From a virus, in IMG/VR virus record IMGVR_UViG_3300046543_000266, positions 124,001 to 188,000 of that record: DNA of 64,000 nt. The stretch is one strand, 5' to 3'. Positions within the stretch are counted from its first letter, which is position 1; every line of letters starts with the position of its first letter. Of this stretch, positions 50,644 to 58,127 are shown piece after piece. Position numbers and translations under genes: made by a program. The notes under the pieces are model-generated. The model was not told the DNA's origin. It made no database searches and saw only the letters and a program-made list of their open reading frames with translations.

Positions 50644-50654
50644 CTTATTTACGC
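50644..50654 (-). promoter_or_regulatory. Late-promoter-like motif GCGTAAATAAG
   Basis: On the minus strand in the gap before the TS-family gene, 44 bases upstream of its ATG. Same core (GTAAATA) as the other motif copies. Confidence 0.45.
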
Positions 50655-50671
50655 GCTGGCTTAGAGTTGGA

Positions 50672-51676
50672 TTAGGAGCCTTTGTAGCCGCTGCGAGGCT
50701 CGCCTTCACCGCTGATGACGCGGCAGTATTTGTCGTACTCGCACAGACAGTTGCTGAGGTTCGCTGCGCTCAGGTCGACGAAGCCCGTCTCGAAGCTACC
50801 GGACCACCACTTCGGAGGCACGATCGTCTTCGCCAACTTGTTCATGTCGCGGCGCAGCTTGACCATCGGCTCGTTGAGAGCATTGCCGCGGACGTCGGCT
50901 TTACGACCGCCGCTCATCACTCGGTTCATACCCCGCGTAGTGCCCGGTCCAGGACTAGTGAACGTCTCGATGTCCGTGGCATTCATCAGCCACTTCTGGC
51001 TGTACGTCAGGTCGACGATAACCTGATATGCCATGAACGGTCCCCAACCTTGATACTCACGAAGGGTGGATACGGCCTCTTCCTGGGACTCCTTGAACTT
51101 ACTGCGCAATTCCTTGCGATCCTTCCACAGCGGATCCAGCCCAAAGTACGGGATGTAGTAAGCCTTGCTGTTGTCCGGCGGGTTCGTGCCCTTCGGGAAC
51201 ACGCTGTTGACGATGTAGGCACCGGTGATCAGCTTCTGCTTCTCGTTCTTGATAGCGTTGAACGTGGCGTAGGCTTTCTTGGCACTCCAGCCGTCGACTG
51301 GGAAGCTACCTTCGTCCATCATGCGTTGCAGCGTATCCGGCCAGTTGATGATACGAGCCAGCGCCAGCATGAACCACAGGTCCGGATGGTTCTGGTACGG
51401 CGTGATGATGTTGTCGATTATCCACTTGCTGACCGTGTCGAGCTCACGGTAGATGTTGCAGAAGCGGTAAGCGCGCAGCACTGGATCGTTGGTCCACGGC
51501 TTGGCCTTGCCTACGTGATAGCGCTTCAGGTAGATAGAGTGGCGCTCGATCCAGAACTTCGTGATCGACTCTACCTTGTTTTGATCTTCGGGCTGGAACA
51601 GATAGGGCAGCTTCTTCGGAGCCGCCGCTGGCTGATCAAACAGACTGCCTTGACTGGCGTTTGTTTTGCGCTTCAT
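50672..51676 (-). CDS. 5-hmdU DNA kinase helical-domain / aGPT-PPlase family protein
   Basis: 334 residues from ATG 51676, which overlaps the upstream stop (ATGA). ITKFWIERHSIYLKRYHVGKAKPWTNDPVLRAYRFCNIYRELDTVSKWIID matches the family named alpha-glutamyl/putrescinyl-thymine pyrophosphorylase or 5-hmdU kinase helical domain: FWxxxRHxIYxxR, PWTxDPxLxxYRFxNxYRELD. The helix-hairpin-helix-like GWGPFMAYQVIVDL and a C-terminal LCEYDKYCR follow. Known members process hydroxymethyl-uracil in DNA during thymine hypermodification. No P-loop is present, so the kinase must be separate, for example at 58128. Confidence 0.78.
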   Translation of the reverse strand: MKRKTNASQGSLFDQPAAAPKKLPYLFQPEDQNKVESITKFWIERHSIYLKRYHVGKAKPWTNDPVLRAYRFCNIYRELDTVSKWIIDNIITPYQNHPDLWFMLALARIINWPDTLQRMMDEGSFPVDGWSAKKAYATFNAIKNEKQKLITGAYIVNSVFPKGTNPPDNSKAYYIPYFGLDPLWKDRKELRSKFKESQEEAVSTLREYQGWGPFMAYQVIVDLTYSQKWLMNATDIETFTSPGPGTTRGMNRVMSGGRKADVRGNALNEPMVKLRRDMNKLAKTIVPPKWWSGSFETGFVDLSAANLSNCLCEYDKYCRVISGEGEPRSGYKGS

Positions 51677-51981
51677 TTGAATAAGCCTCGTGTTCTTTGA
51701 TTGGCAATCGTTGCCAGATACGTACCGTGACAGCGCTTGGGATTGCACCAACATCCGAGACGCTGTCCTTTTAAATCACGGCGGATCTCGTCTCGGGTTG
51801 GTGGCGTTTCTCCGTTAGGTGCTTCGAGCAATCCGTCTAGCCACTTCATGTGCTTGTCGCAGCATTCGGTACGCGTGCCGTGAACGCCGACCACAAAGGG
51901 ATTGCCGTACTTCTGAGGCCTCCCGATGTAGACGTCGTATTCGGATCGCTCGCAGTGGACAACCAACGGATGGTTCGTCAT
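51673..51981 (-). CDS. DUF4326 protein
   Basis: 102 residues from ATG 51981. VVHCERSEYDVYIGRPQKYGNPF, GTRTEC, WLDGLL and GQRLGCWCNPKRCHGTYLATIA are the DUF4326 signature (YDVYIGRPxxxGNPF; LGCWCxPxxCHGxxLA). The family occurs in phages and near nucleotide or DNA-modification genes; its chemistry is not established. Overlaps both neighbours by four bases, so it is translationally coupled to the sulfotransferase and hmdU-type genes. Confidence 0.8.
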   Translation of the reverse strand: MTNHPLVVHCERSEYDVYIGRPQKYGNPFVVGVHGTRTECCDKHMKWLDGLLEAPNGETPPTRDEIRRDLKGQRLGCWCNPKRCHGTYLATIANQRTRGLFK

Positions 51982-52772
51982 AGCAGGAAGTGTTCGGCTT
52001 CGATTGCACGAGTGCGCCAGTACATGCACTGGTCACCGAGCGACATGTTGCGAATGTCGTCTTCGGAATAGTACCCGAGCACCTTGCGCGCCAGCGTGTC
52101 CACGGTATGTGCGTGGGTTGTACCCCTATTTACGCTGCCGACCATTTCGTAGCCGAAGAGCTTGAAATCGCGCTCGTACAGACGGTTGATCAGGCCCAGA
52201 ACATCTTCGTCCAGTTCTTCGATTTTCAGCTTCGGACCAGTCGGATACTTCGTCTGATCCTTCGAGTGGCCGAACTCTTCGGTTTCCACGCCGATCATTT
52301 CACGCACCGTTTTCCAGTCGGCATCAAGGCGCTCGTAGCGGCCGATGAAGTCAGCGTAGCACTTGTTGCCTTGATAGAAGAAGTAATGCTGCGGGCAGAA
52401 GTGCGTGTACTTCCAGTCGAAGCGCACACTTACTTCGTTCAGATTGCGGCGCGCGAATTCGTTGAAGTCGGCATCGGCCGGCAGATTGTGTTGGCGCTTG
52501 TGCTCGGCCCACGAACTGATGAGACGAGTGTACGGATCACGCACGAAGCCGAACTTGAAGTACTCCTCGAAGTAGTGATGGGGCCACACTGCCGGGATGT
52601 CGGCAACGCACACGTGGAACACTTCGATCACACGTTCGAGCTTGGGAATGAACGACTGGTAGTCCAGCTTCAGCGGGTTGCTGTCATACTGGAAGAGGGT
52701 GCGGCGAATCGACGTTCCTGCAACCTTTGGGTTGTGCAAAAACATGAACTTGTTTTGGTCACTGATGATCAT
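51978..52772 (-). CDS. Sulfotransferase (PAPS-dependent)
   Basis: 264 residues. FMFLHNPKVAGTSIRRTLF is the 5'-phosphosulfate-binding loop of carbohydrate-type sulfotransferases (K/R in the loop binds the donor phosphate), and FKFGFVRDPYTRLISSW is the 3'-phosphate-binding motif. HYFFYQGNKCYADFIGRYERLDADWKTV and a C-terminal DFKLFGYEM complete the family pattern. It should transfer sulfate from PAPS to an acceptor hydroxyl, often a sugar. In this operon, the acceptor could be a sugar attached to DNA; this is an inference. A PAPS source may be the kinase at 58128. Confidence 0.8.
   Translation of the reverse strand: MIISDQNKFMFLHNPKVAGTSIRRTLFQYDSNPLKLDYQSFIPKLERVIEVFHVCVADIPAVWPHHYFEEYFKFGFVRDPYTRLISSWAEHKRQHNLPADADFNEFARRNLNEVSVRFDWKYTHFCPQHYFFYQGNKCYADFIGRYERLDADWKTVREMIGVETEEFGHSKDQTKYPTGPKLKIEELDEDVLGLINRLYERDFKLFGYEMVGSVNRGTTHAHTVDTLARKVLGYYSEDDIRNMSLGDQCMYWRTRAIEAEHFLL
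52125..52135 (-). promoter_or_regulatory. Late-promoter-like motif GCGTAAATAGG
   Basis: On the minus strand inside the 3' part of the sulfotransferase gene, about 144 bases upstream of the DUF4326 ATG. Shares GTAAATA(G) with the other copies; being intragenic, it is less certain. Confidence 0.35.
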
Positions 52773-53664
52773 TGAGCAGTCTCTTGAGGTATTCGCGGTC
52801 TTTGTTTTGAAACGCCAGTTCGGCCTTCAGTAGTAATTTACCCTTCTCGCGGAACTTGGCGCGCTTTTCTTTGTCTTTGAACAGGCCCGGTGCGTTCATG
52901 AAGTCGACGCGCAGGAAGGACGCAACGTGCTGAGCTTGCTTGCCGCGCTTGATCAAACCTGGGAACATCACCATCTGGCGCAGGAACGAGTCGTGGACAT
53001 GCTGGACCTTGCGCTCGCTGCCTGCACCACCTTGATCTTTCGGGTCGAAGGTGGTGTTCCACAGCATGTGATAGTCGACGACCGAACGATAGCCGTTGCA
53101 CAGCACCGCCAGATTGTGAACTGTGTCGATGCCCCACAGATCGCGCGTTTCCTTCTTGTCGATGCAGTGCAGCAGGATGTTCACATCGTAGCCCGCGACG
53201 TTGGTACACTTGTGATTCTTGCGCTCCAGTCCCCAACGTTCGATGATGTTCTTGTGCATGAAGTAAGCGCCAGCGCCGACCAGCGCGTTACCCTTGCGGA
53301 ACAGTTGCGGAGCCCTCTTCAGGAACCACTCGTCCGCAGCGCTGATGTCTTTGGTTGCGCCCACGTACTTGTCACCACGACGACCGTAGAACAGCATGTC
53401 GTCCTCTATCACCATTGCGAACTTGGCCCCCTGCTTGCGATGATGATCGAACACCGAGTAGCGCTTGTTCGGCAGCAGGATGTCGTCCTTGGTGCGCAAG
53501 AAGTCCACGTGCTTGGCGTAGGCTTCCTTCTTGTGGGCCGCATGCTCTGAGGCCGGGCACACCACTGTGATGTGCTTCTGCACTTCAGGGGACAGGTAGG
53601 ACAGCGTCTTCTGCCGTCCTACTCGCCCCTTGGTCAGCAGGTAGATGTGGTAGTCTTTATCCAT
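52759..53664 (-). CDS. Glycosyltransferase, TAGT-like (1)
   Basis: 301 residues from ATG 53664. DYHIYLLTKGRVGRQKTLSYL, HITVVCPASEHAAH and FAMVIEDDMLFYGRR (acidic metal-binding motif at 87-89) form the nucleotide-sugar-binding half of a GT-A fold. The (Y/F)xIYxxTxGR opening and the DD(M/L)xFY motif are shared with 54175 and 57238. They resemble the TET-associated glycosyltransferases of phages that decorate modified bases in DNA. Its ATG lies inside the end of the HNH-type gene. Confidence 0.65.
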   Translation of the reverse strand: MDKDYHIYLLTKGRVGRQKTLSYLSPEVQKHITVVCPASEHAAHKKEAYAKHVDFLRTKDDILLPNKRYSVFDHHRKQGAKFAMVIEDDMLFYGRRGDKYVGATKDISAADEWFLKRAPQLFRKGNALVGAGAYFMHKNIIERWGLERKNHKCTNVAGYDVNILLHCIDKKETRDLWGIDTVHNLAVLCNGYRSVVDYHMLWNTTFDPKDQGGAGSERKVQHVHDSFLRQMVMFPGLIKRGKQAQHVASFLRVDFMNAPGLFKDKEKRAKFREKGKLLLKAELAFQNKDREYLKRLLNDHQ

Positions 53665-54175
53665 ATGATACGTAGGTTCCAACCCACCCTTTATGGTGTT
53701 CTTTTATACCGCCGCAGACGGCCTTCATGCAAGAGTAGTCTAGACCGTGAATGCGGCATAGACCCCTGAGATTGTTTCCAATGTAGCTCACCCAACGTGG
53801 AGAAGTCACGTGGTAGCCGCGCGCCAGCTTGTTGCCAATCTCCACATCACCGCCGTTGAGGGCGCGCTCCGACAAGTTCTGAGCGGTTGTGATGAACCGG
53901 CAGTTACCCCAGACGTAATCACCGACGTCACCGAGGCGACCCATCTGGAATTCGGATACTGCCTTTCCGATCTGATCGGGGTGTTTTATACCGGCACGTT
54001 TCGCGAGCTTCATGTACTGGCGGAAGGTCAGCAAACAGACGCAACCACGACGACTAGCATTTCCGCGTAGATCGCGCCATTTCCTTCGCCATTGAAACCA
54101 GTAGCTCTGATCGAAGCTGAGCTTCTGCAGCACACCACAAGCTTCCTCTTCAGTTAGAACACGATCCCGAGTCAT
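53657..54175 (-). CDS. HNH/NUMOD-type homing-endonuclease-like protein
   Basis: 172 residues. WFQWRRKWRDLRGNASRRGCVCLLTFRQYMKLAKRAGI and SEFQMGRLGDVGDYVWGNCRFITTAQNLSER resemble HNH-superfamily proteins in which GNCRFIT..QN closes the metal finger. The classical DH pair is not obvious. The C-terminus LRGLCRIHGLDYSCMKAVCGGIKEHHKGW resembles the NUMOD/IENR repeat that gives homing endonucleases DNA specificity. It sits between two glycosyltransferases, overlapping one by one base and the other by eight, consistent with a free-standing selfish gene in the operon. Confidence 0.55.
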   Translation of the reverse strand: MTRDRVLTEEEACGVLQKLSFDQSYWFQWRRKWRDLRGNASRRGCVCLLTFRQYMKLAKRAGIKHPDQIGKAVSEFQMGRLGDVGDYVWGNCRFITTAQNLSERALNGGDVEIGNKLARGYHVTSPRWVSYIGNNLRGLCRIHGLDYSCMKAVCGGIKEHHKGWVGTYVSYG

Positions 54176-54942
54176 TAGACCAGCCCTCCGATTTTAGCAG
54201 CACCCCTCCAACTGATGCGAGTGTTGGAATCCGGGTGTTGGGCCGATGGCGGCTTTTCCTTCACGACATCGGGGTGCAGCTTGAGCAGCTTCTGCAGCGC
54301 AGCCTTCGCCATATCACGGGTACGTTCACCTTCTAGCCCACCTGGAGCGTCGGCCTTACGCTGCGCCACCGCCATGTCGTACGTGAGGGCGATTCGCGTT
54401 CCACCCTTGAGTAGTTGGAGCGTGTAGTCTATGTCCTCGTACGGAAATAAACGATCCCACACGATCTTCTTTACGGTGCCGCGGGACATGCCGAAGGCGA
54501 ATCCTAGATGGCTGTTCTCTTTGATACCACCCTTCGGCGCGAAAGCCTTGGTCCCGAGCCCGACGCACTTGTAGCGCGAGCACAGGTCCGGAAGCACCTT
54601 GGTCCAGAAGCCCTTGGTCACTTCGGGAACCGTCGACGCCACGACGTGCTTGTCCTGCTCCTTATCGAAGGCATACAGGTACAGATCGTCGTCGAACATG
54701 AACGCGTACTTGTGCGGGCTGTTCTCCATGATCCACTGGCGCTTGGCACTCAGCGTCTGGATGGACTTCGGCTGCGCCAGCACGTTGACCTTCGGGTAGT
54801 TGGCCTTGAGGATAACGACTTCATCCTTGGGGCATACCAGAGTGACGTGACCGTGCATTCCCTTAGGCAACCGCTCGACCGTCAGCTGGTTGGCAGTACG
54901 GCCCCGCGTTGGGATGTAGATATGATAGTTGATCTTGGACAT
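54175..54942 (-). CDS. Glycosyltransferase, TAGT-like (2)
   Basis: 255 residues. NYHIYIPTRGRTANQLTVERL, HVTLVCPKDE, LSAKRQWIMENSPHKYAFMFDDDLYLY (DDD at 84-86) and DRLFPYEDIDYTLQLLKGGTRIALTYDMA show a GT-A glycosyltransferase. The IPTxGR opening, the AKRQWI helix and FMFDDDL are shared with 57238-58116 (IPTHQR, AKKRQWI, QMDDDM) and fit the TET-associated glycosyltransferase family. The likely donor is supplied by the nucleotidyltransferases just upstream, and the acceptor may be a modified base in DNA. Confidence 0.7.
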   Translation of the reverse strand: MSKINYHIYIPTRGRTANQLTVERLPKGMHGHVTLVCPKDEVVILKANYPKVNVLAQPKSIQTLSAKRQWIMENSPHKYAFMFDDDLYLYAFDKEQDKHVVASTVPEVTKGFWTKVLPDLCSRYKCVGLGTKAFAPKGGIKENSHLGFAFGMSRGTVKKIVWDRLFPYEDIDYTLQLLKGGTRIALTYDMAVAQRKADAPGGLEGERTRDMAKAALQKLLKLHPDVVKEKPPSAQHPDSNTRISWRGAAKIGGLV

Positions 54943-55676
54943 CAGAAGCGAGCCTCGTTTCTGCGTTGGAATTCCGCCAGATGCTCAGGCGTACCCAGAT
55001 TGGTGAACTGACGGGTCTCGAAGTACCGCAGCGGCAGTCGTGTGATCCCGTTGATGACGGCGCTCAGTGGCAGTTCGGCATAAGGCTTTCTGTTGCGCTC
55101 GGCTTCAAGGAACGCATCCGCCATGTCGTCCACGTTACGGAACCAGTAGCAGCCAGTGTTGATGTAGTCGGAGATCCGCAGCTTCTCGGACAGACCATGG
55201 AACACGGCAGTCTTACGCCACGCCGAATGATACTTGGCTGGATTGTTCAGGAAAGAGTACTCTTCCGACCCGCTCTTGTCTTCGTAGGCAATGACGCCGG
55301 AGCTGCCCTCGATGACTGCTTCGGTCATGGTGTACTTGAGGTCGACGTGTGCCGAGCAGTCACAGTCGAAGATGATGACCGGTCCTTCACGCGGTGGATC
55401 GCACATCAACGCCAGAGCCATCGCGCTGAATGCCGGACCCGGCGAAACGTCTTCGAGATAGTGGACGGCCTTGAAGGTATCCCCGTACTGTGCGAGCAGC
55501 TCCTCGTCCTTGCGCAGGATCAGGATCTCGACGTCCGACGGTTCCAGCCCATACGAGTCGATAACCCATCGGTACATCGGGACGCCCGGAAGTACTTCGA
55601 TGAACGGCTTGCTGACCGGGAATCCCTGCTCCCGGAAGCGTGAGCCCATTCCGGCGGCGGACATTAGATAGCGCAT
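54942..55676 (-). CDS. Sugar-phosphate nucleotidyltransferase
   Basis: 244 residues. MRYLMSAAGMGSRFREQGFPVSKPFIEVLPGVPMYRWVIDSYG is the NTP-transferase signature (AAGxGxRF...PKP), here as SKPF with the catalytic Lys. VIIFDCDCSAHVD carries the metal-binding Asp pair, and YINTGCYWFRN is the typical product-site strand. It would make an NDP-activated sugar or polyol. Its start overlaps the end of the next upstream gene by 13 bases. Confidence 0.78.
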   Translation of the reverse strand: MRYLMSAAGMGSRFREQGFPVSKPFIEVLPGVPMYRWVIDSYGLEPSDVEILILRKDEELLAQYGDTFKAVHYLEDVSPGPAFSAMALALMCDPPREGPVIIFDCDCSAHVDLKYTMTEAVIEGSSGVIAYEDKSGSEEYSFLNNPAKYHSAWRKTAVFHGLSEKLRISDYINTGCYWFRNVDDMADAFLEAERNRKPYAELPLSAVINGITRLPLRYFETRQFTNLGTPEHLAEFQRRNEARF

Positions 55677-57202
55677 GATTGCTGTTCCATGAGTTGGTAT
55701 ATTTCTTGGCCCTTCTTGAACAGAGCCAGTTGTCGTTGCAGCGAATCGCTGTGTAGCGGCAGCATTGAGAAGAACAGCAGCGCAGTCATCGCCAGCACTT
55801 CTTGGAAGTCGATACCGAAGCGCTCCCGAACTACGACGCTGAAGTAACTAATGACCTCACGGTTCAGCGGAGGCGGGTTGATTGCCGAGACACTGTAGTG
55901 CCCGGCGATAATCGAGTCGTAGCCAACCATCGAGTGCAGCAGCTTTGCCAACTCGTAGCGGACGTCGCCGTATATGGAGCGCTCGTCGAATCCGTTGAGG
56001 CCGCGCGGGTCAAACACCTTGATGCTATTAGTGCGATGGTCATACGCGATGTTGCTGAAGCACAGGTCACCATGAACTACCGAGATACGGTCAGGGCGAT
56101 CGGGTATCTGTGCGATGCAGTGCTCGGACAATGCCGTAAGCTCAGGCACAATCTCCGAGAAGGTGTCGGACTGGCCGCTGGACTGACCACTGAGTTGTAG
56201 CTGCTGGATGCGCTGGCGAGTCTTACCTTCGATGAGCTCACGGAACGCCGCCGCTTCATGCAGGACGGTCTCTGAGTCGATATGGTGTCCCGGGTCACCA
56301 CCAATGAAGTCGAGGCACTTGTCGATGATGGTGTGCCACACACCAAACTCTTGATTGCCGAACACGTACAGTTCAGCCAGCGTCGGCAGCGGCAGGTACT
56401 CGATCTCGTAGGATCCGTAGCAGTCGTACGACAGCAGGGCCGGAGTGTACTTACGCAGCTTGACTGGGAGGTTGCTGTACCAATCGAACTCAGCGTGGAT
56501 CTTGGCTGGAGTACCACTCTTACTCACCACGTTGTCTTCGATGCGAAGTTGGTTGAAATGCCGCGACGTCAGGAAGTTCTGCTTGGACAGGAAGTAGGTA
56601 GCAGCGTGTCCGAAGTCAAACCAGTCGACGCCGTCCGTATAGTCCTGATAGGTTACGGCGACTTCGTCGTGAATCCAATCCAGGGCTTCACTGATATCGT
56701 CGTCAGGTGCTATCACACGCGCTACCGTGTTGAGCGGAGCCATGAAGTATCCGATGAACACAGCATTGCGGCCGTTATCCAAGCGTATATCCAACCAGTT
56801 GAAGTTACCCGGACGGGTCGCAGCCACCCCGATGCACGGAGTGGTCGCCCACTTGCTGATCAGTGTATCGCCCCACAGAACGTGTAGTTCCACACCCTCA
56901 CAGTTTCGAGCACCGTTCAAGTGGTTCACTATCCTGGTCACCGCATAGTACAGAACGTGCGACAACGGACGTGGGTGCTTGGACGAGTACTCACTTAACA
57001 TGGTCACGCGATCATCGCACGGCGGCATCGGGAAATCTTCCGGATGTGTGACAAATACCTTGTCGAAGTCTGCACCCATCTTCAGCTGATGTTGGATCAA
57101 CGACTTGCCAGCTACCGGAATGCGTGAGGCGGGCAGCTTACCGAACATGAACTGAAGCTCGGGGTTGCACAGCGCTGAAGACAGGATAAGCAGGACCTTC
57201 AT
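55664..57202 (-). CDS. Fusion protein: nucleotidyltransferase-like domain plus APH-type kinase domain
   Basis: 512 residues from ATG 57202. Residues 1-230 look like a nucleotidyltransferase (GKLPASRIPVAGKSLIQHQLKMG, VELHVLWGDTLIS, DGVDWFDFGHAATYF), though the G-rich loop is degenerate. The C-terminal half is an aminoglycoside-phosphotransferase/choline-kinase fold: VVHGDLCFSNIAYD (catalytic Asp near 379) and IKVFDPRG (metal Asp near 398). This pairing is known from capsule sugar-activation proteins, which phosphorylate a substrate and then load it on a nucleotide. With the neighbouring nucleotidyltransferase it probably builds the donor for the glycosyltransferases. Confidence 0.7.
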   Translation of the reverse strand: MKVLLILSSALCNPELQFMFGKLPASRIPVAGKSLIQHQLKMGADFDKVFVTHPEDFPMPPCDDRVTMLSEYSSKHPRPLSHVLYYAVTRIVNHLNGARNCEGVELHVLWGDTLISKWATTPCIGVAATRPGNFNWLDIRLDNGRNAVFIGYFMAPLNTVARVIAPDDDISEALDWIHDEVAVTYQDYTDGVDWFDFGHAATYFLSKQNFLTSRHFNQLRIEDNVVSKSGTPAKIHAEFDWYSNLPVKLRKYTPALLSYDCYGSYEIEYLPLPTLAELYVFGNQEFGVWHTIIDKCLDFIGGDPGHHIDSETVLHEAAAFRELIEGKTRQRIQQLQLSGQSSGQSDTFSEIVPELTALSEHCIAQIPDRPDRISVVHGDLCFSNIAYDHRTNSIKVFDPRGLNGFDERSIYGDVRYELAKLLHSMVGYDSIIAGHYSVSAINPPPLNREVISYFSVVVRERFGIDFQEVLAMTALLFFSMLPLHSDSLQRQLALFKKGQEIYQLMEQQSCAI

Positions 57203-57233
57203 TATGACCTCGGATTGTTGTGGGCGTACTACC

Positions 57234-57242
57234 CTATTTACT
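57234..57242 (-). promoter_or_regulatory. Late-promoter-like motif AGTAAATAG
   Basis: Exact 9-mer on the minus strand, overlapping the stop of the upstream glycosyltransferase gene and 32 bases upstream of ATG 57202. The best-spaced copy for a promoter with a short leader. Confidence 0.5.
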
Positions 57243-58116
57243 TCTGGCTGGCAGCATAGCATTTCTGCCAGTAGATGATGACTTCCTTGCGGGAGATGCT
57301 CTCTTTGTACTTACGGTCCACCACCTTGACGAACGGCTCGTGCGCACGCGCCAGCTTGACCGCAGCGATGTCCGAGCGCTTGATCGTCCGCTCTTCGAAT
57401 GCCCCACCCTTTGCCCCGTAGGACAGCGGGTTGACTACGAAGTTGTTCATGATTAGATTGGGGATGCCGCGCTTGAGCAGATGCAAGGTCACGTTGAAGT
57501 CTTCGCGGAACTTGATCTCGTCGAAGCGGATGTCGTTGTCGAGTAGCGTGCGGCGGTGATGACCCATCGCGTGCATGGCGCGACCGGCTTCCATGGTTTC
57601 CTTGCGCTGCCGATTGTTGTTCTGCCGTGAAGCAATGCAGGTATGCCGATACTCACGTTCGAGCATGGCATCACGGATGAAGTCGAAGCGGCGGATCTTC
57701 TGCTCGTCGGTGAAGCCGTCCTTGAACAGGAACAGCACACCCTTCTTCTTGTACTCAGGCAGCACATCCCACTGCACCTTCTTGGGGTCGAAGGCTCGAT
57801 ACTTCTTGTTGCAGCGCCGGAAGAAGTACATGTCGTCGTCCATCTGGAAGATGTTGTCCGACTTGACGTTCTCGATGATCCACTGGCGCTTCTTGGCGAT
57901 GCCGTCCACCGTCGGATCGTCGATAGCGTACACCAGATCGTGTTTATACTTCTTCTTTAAGGCCCGCGCATCTTCGAGGGTCGAAGTAATGAGCAGTACC
58001 TTGGCACGCAGTTCTTCGGGGATGCCCAAGAACGTCACTTGGCGATCCACCCGTTGATGCGTTGGTATGACCAGCTGAAAGTCTTTATCAGCCACGAGGA
58101 GTCTGTTCTTGAACAT
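57238..58116 (-). CDS. Glycosyltransferase, TAGT-like (3)
   Basis: 292 residues. FQLVIPTHQRVDRQVTFLGI, DDPTVDGIAKKRQWIIENVKSDNIFQMDDDMYFFRR (DDD at 93-95), HAMGHHRRTLLDNDIRFDEIKFREDFNVTLHLLKRGIPN and NFVVNPLSYGAKGGAFEER fit the TET-associated glycosyltransferase plan: IPTxxR, gi..KRQWI, DDD, and a later acidic catalytic region (F.EDF). First enzyme of the sugar-transfer set in transcription order after the kinase gene. Confidence 0.72.
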   Translation of the reverse strand: MFKNRLLVADKDFQLVIPTHQRVDRQVTFLGIPEELRAKVLLITSTLEDARALKKKYKHDLVYAIDDPTVDGIAKKRQWIIENVKSDNIFQMDDDMYFFRRCNKKYRAFDPKKVQWDVLPEYKKKGVLFLFKDGFTDEQKIRRFDFIRDAMLEREYRHTCIASRQNNNRQRKETMEAGRAMHAMGHHRRTLLDNDIRFDEIKFREDFNVTLHLLKRGIPNLIMNNFVVNPLSYGAKGGAFEERTIKRSDIAAVKLARAHEPFVKVVDRKYKESISRKEVIIYWQKCYAASQK

Positions 58117-58127
58117 GCCCGAGCCTG

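Noticed and set aside
49485-51700. Two plus-strand frames of about 360-376 residues
   Set aside because: Antisense to the TS-family and hmdU-type genes, whose motifs are unambiguous on the minus strand.
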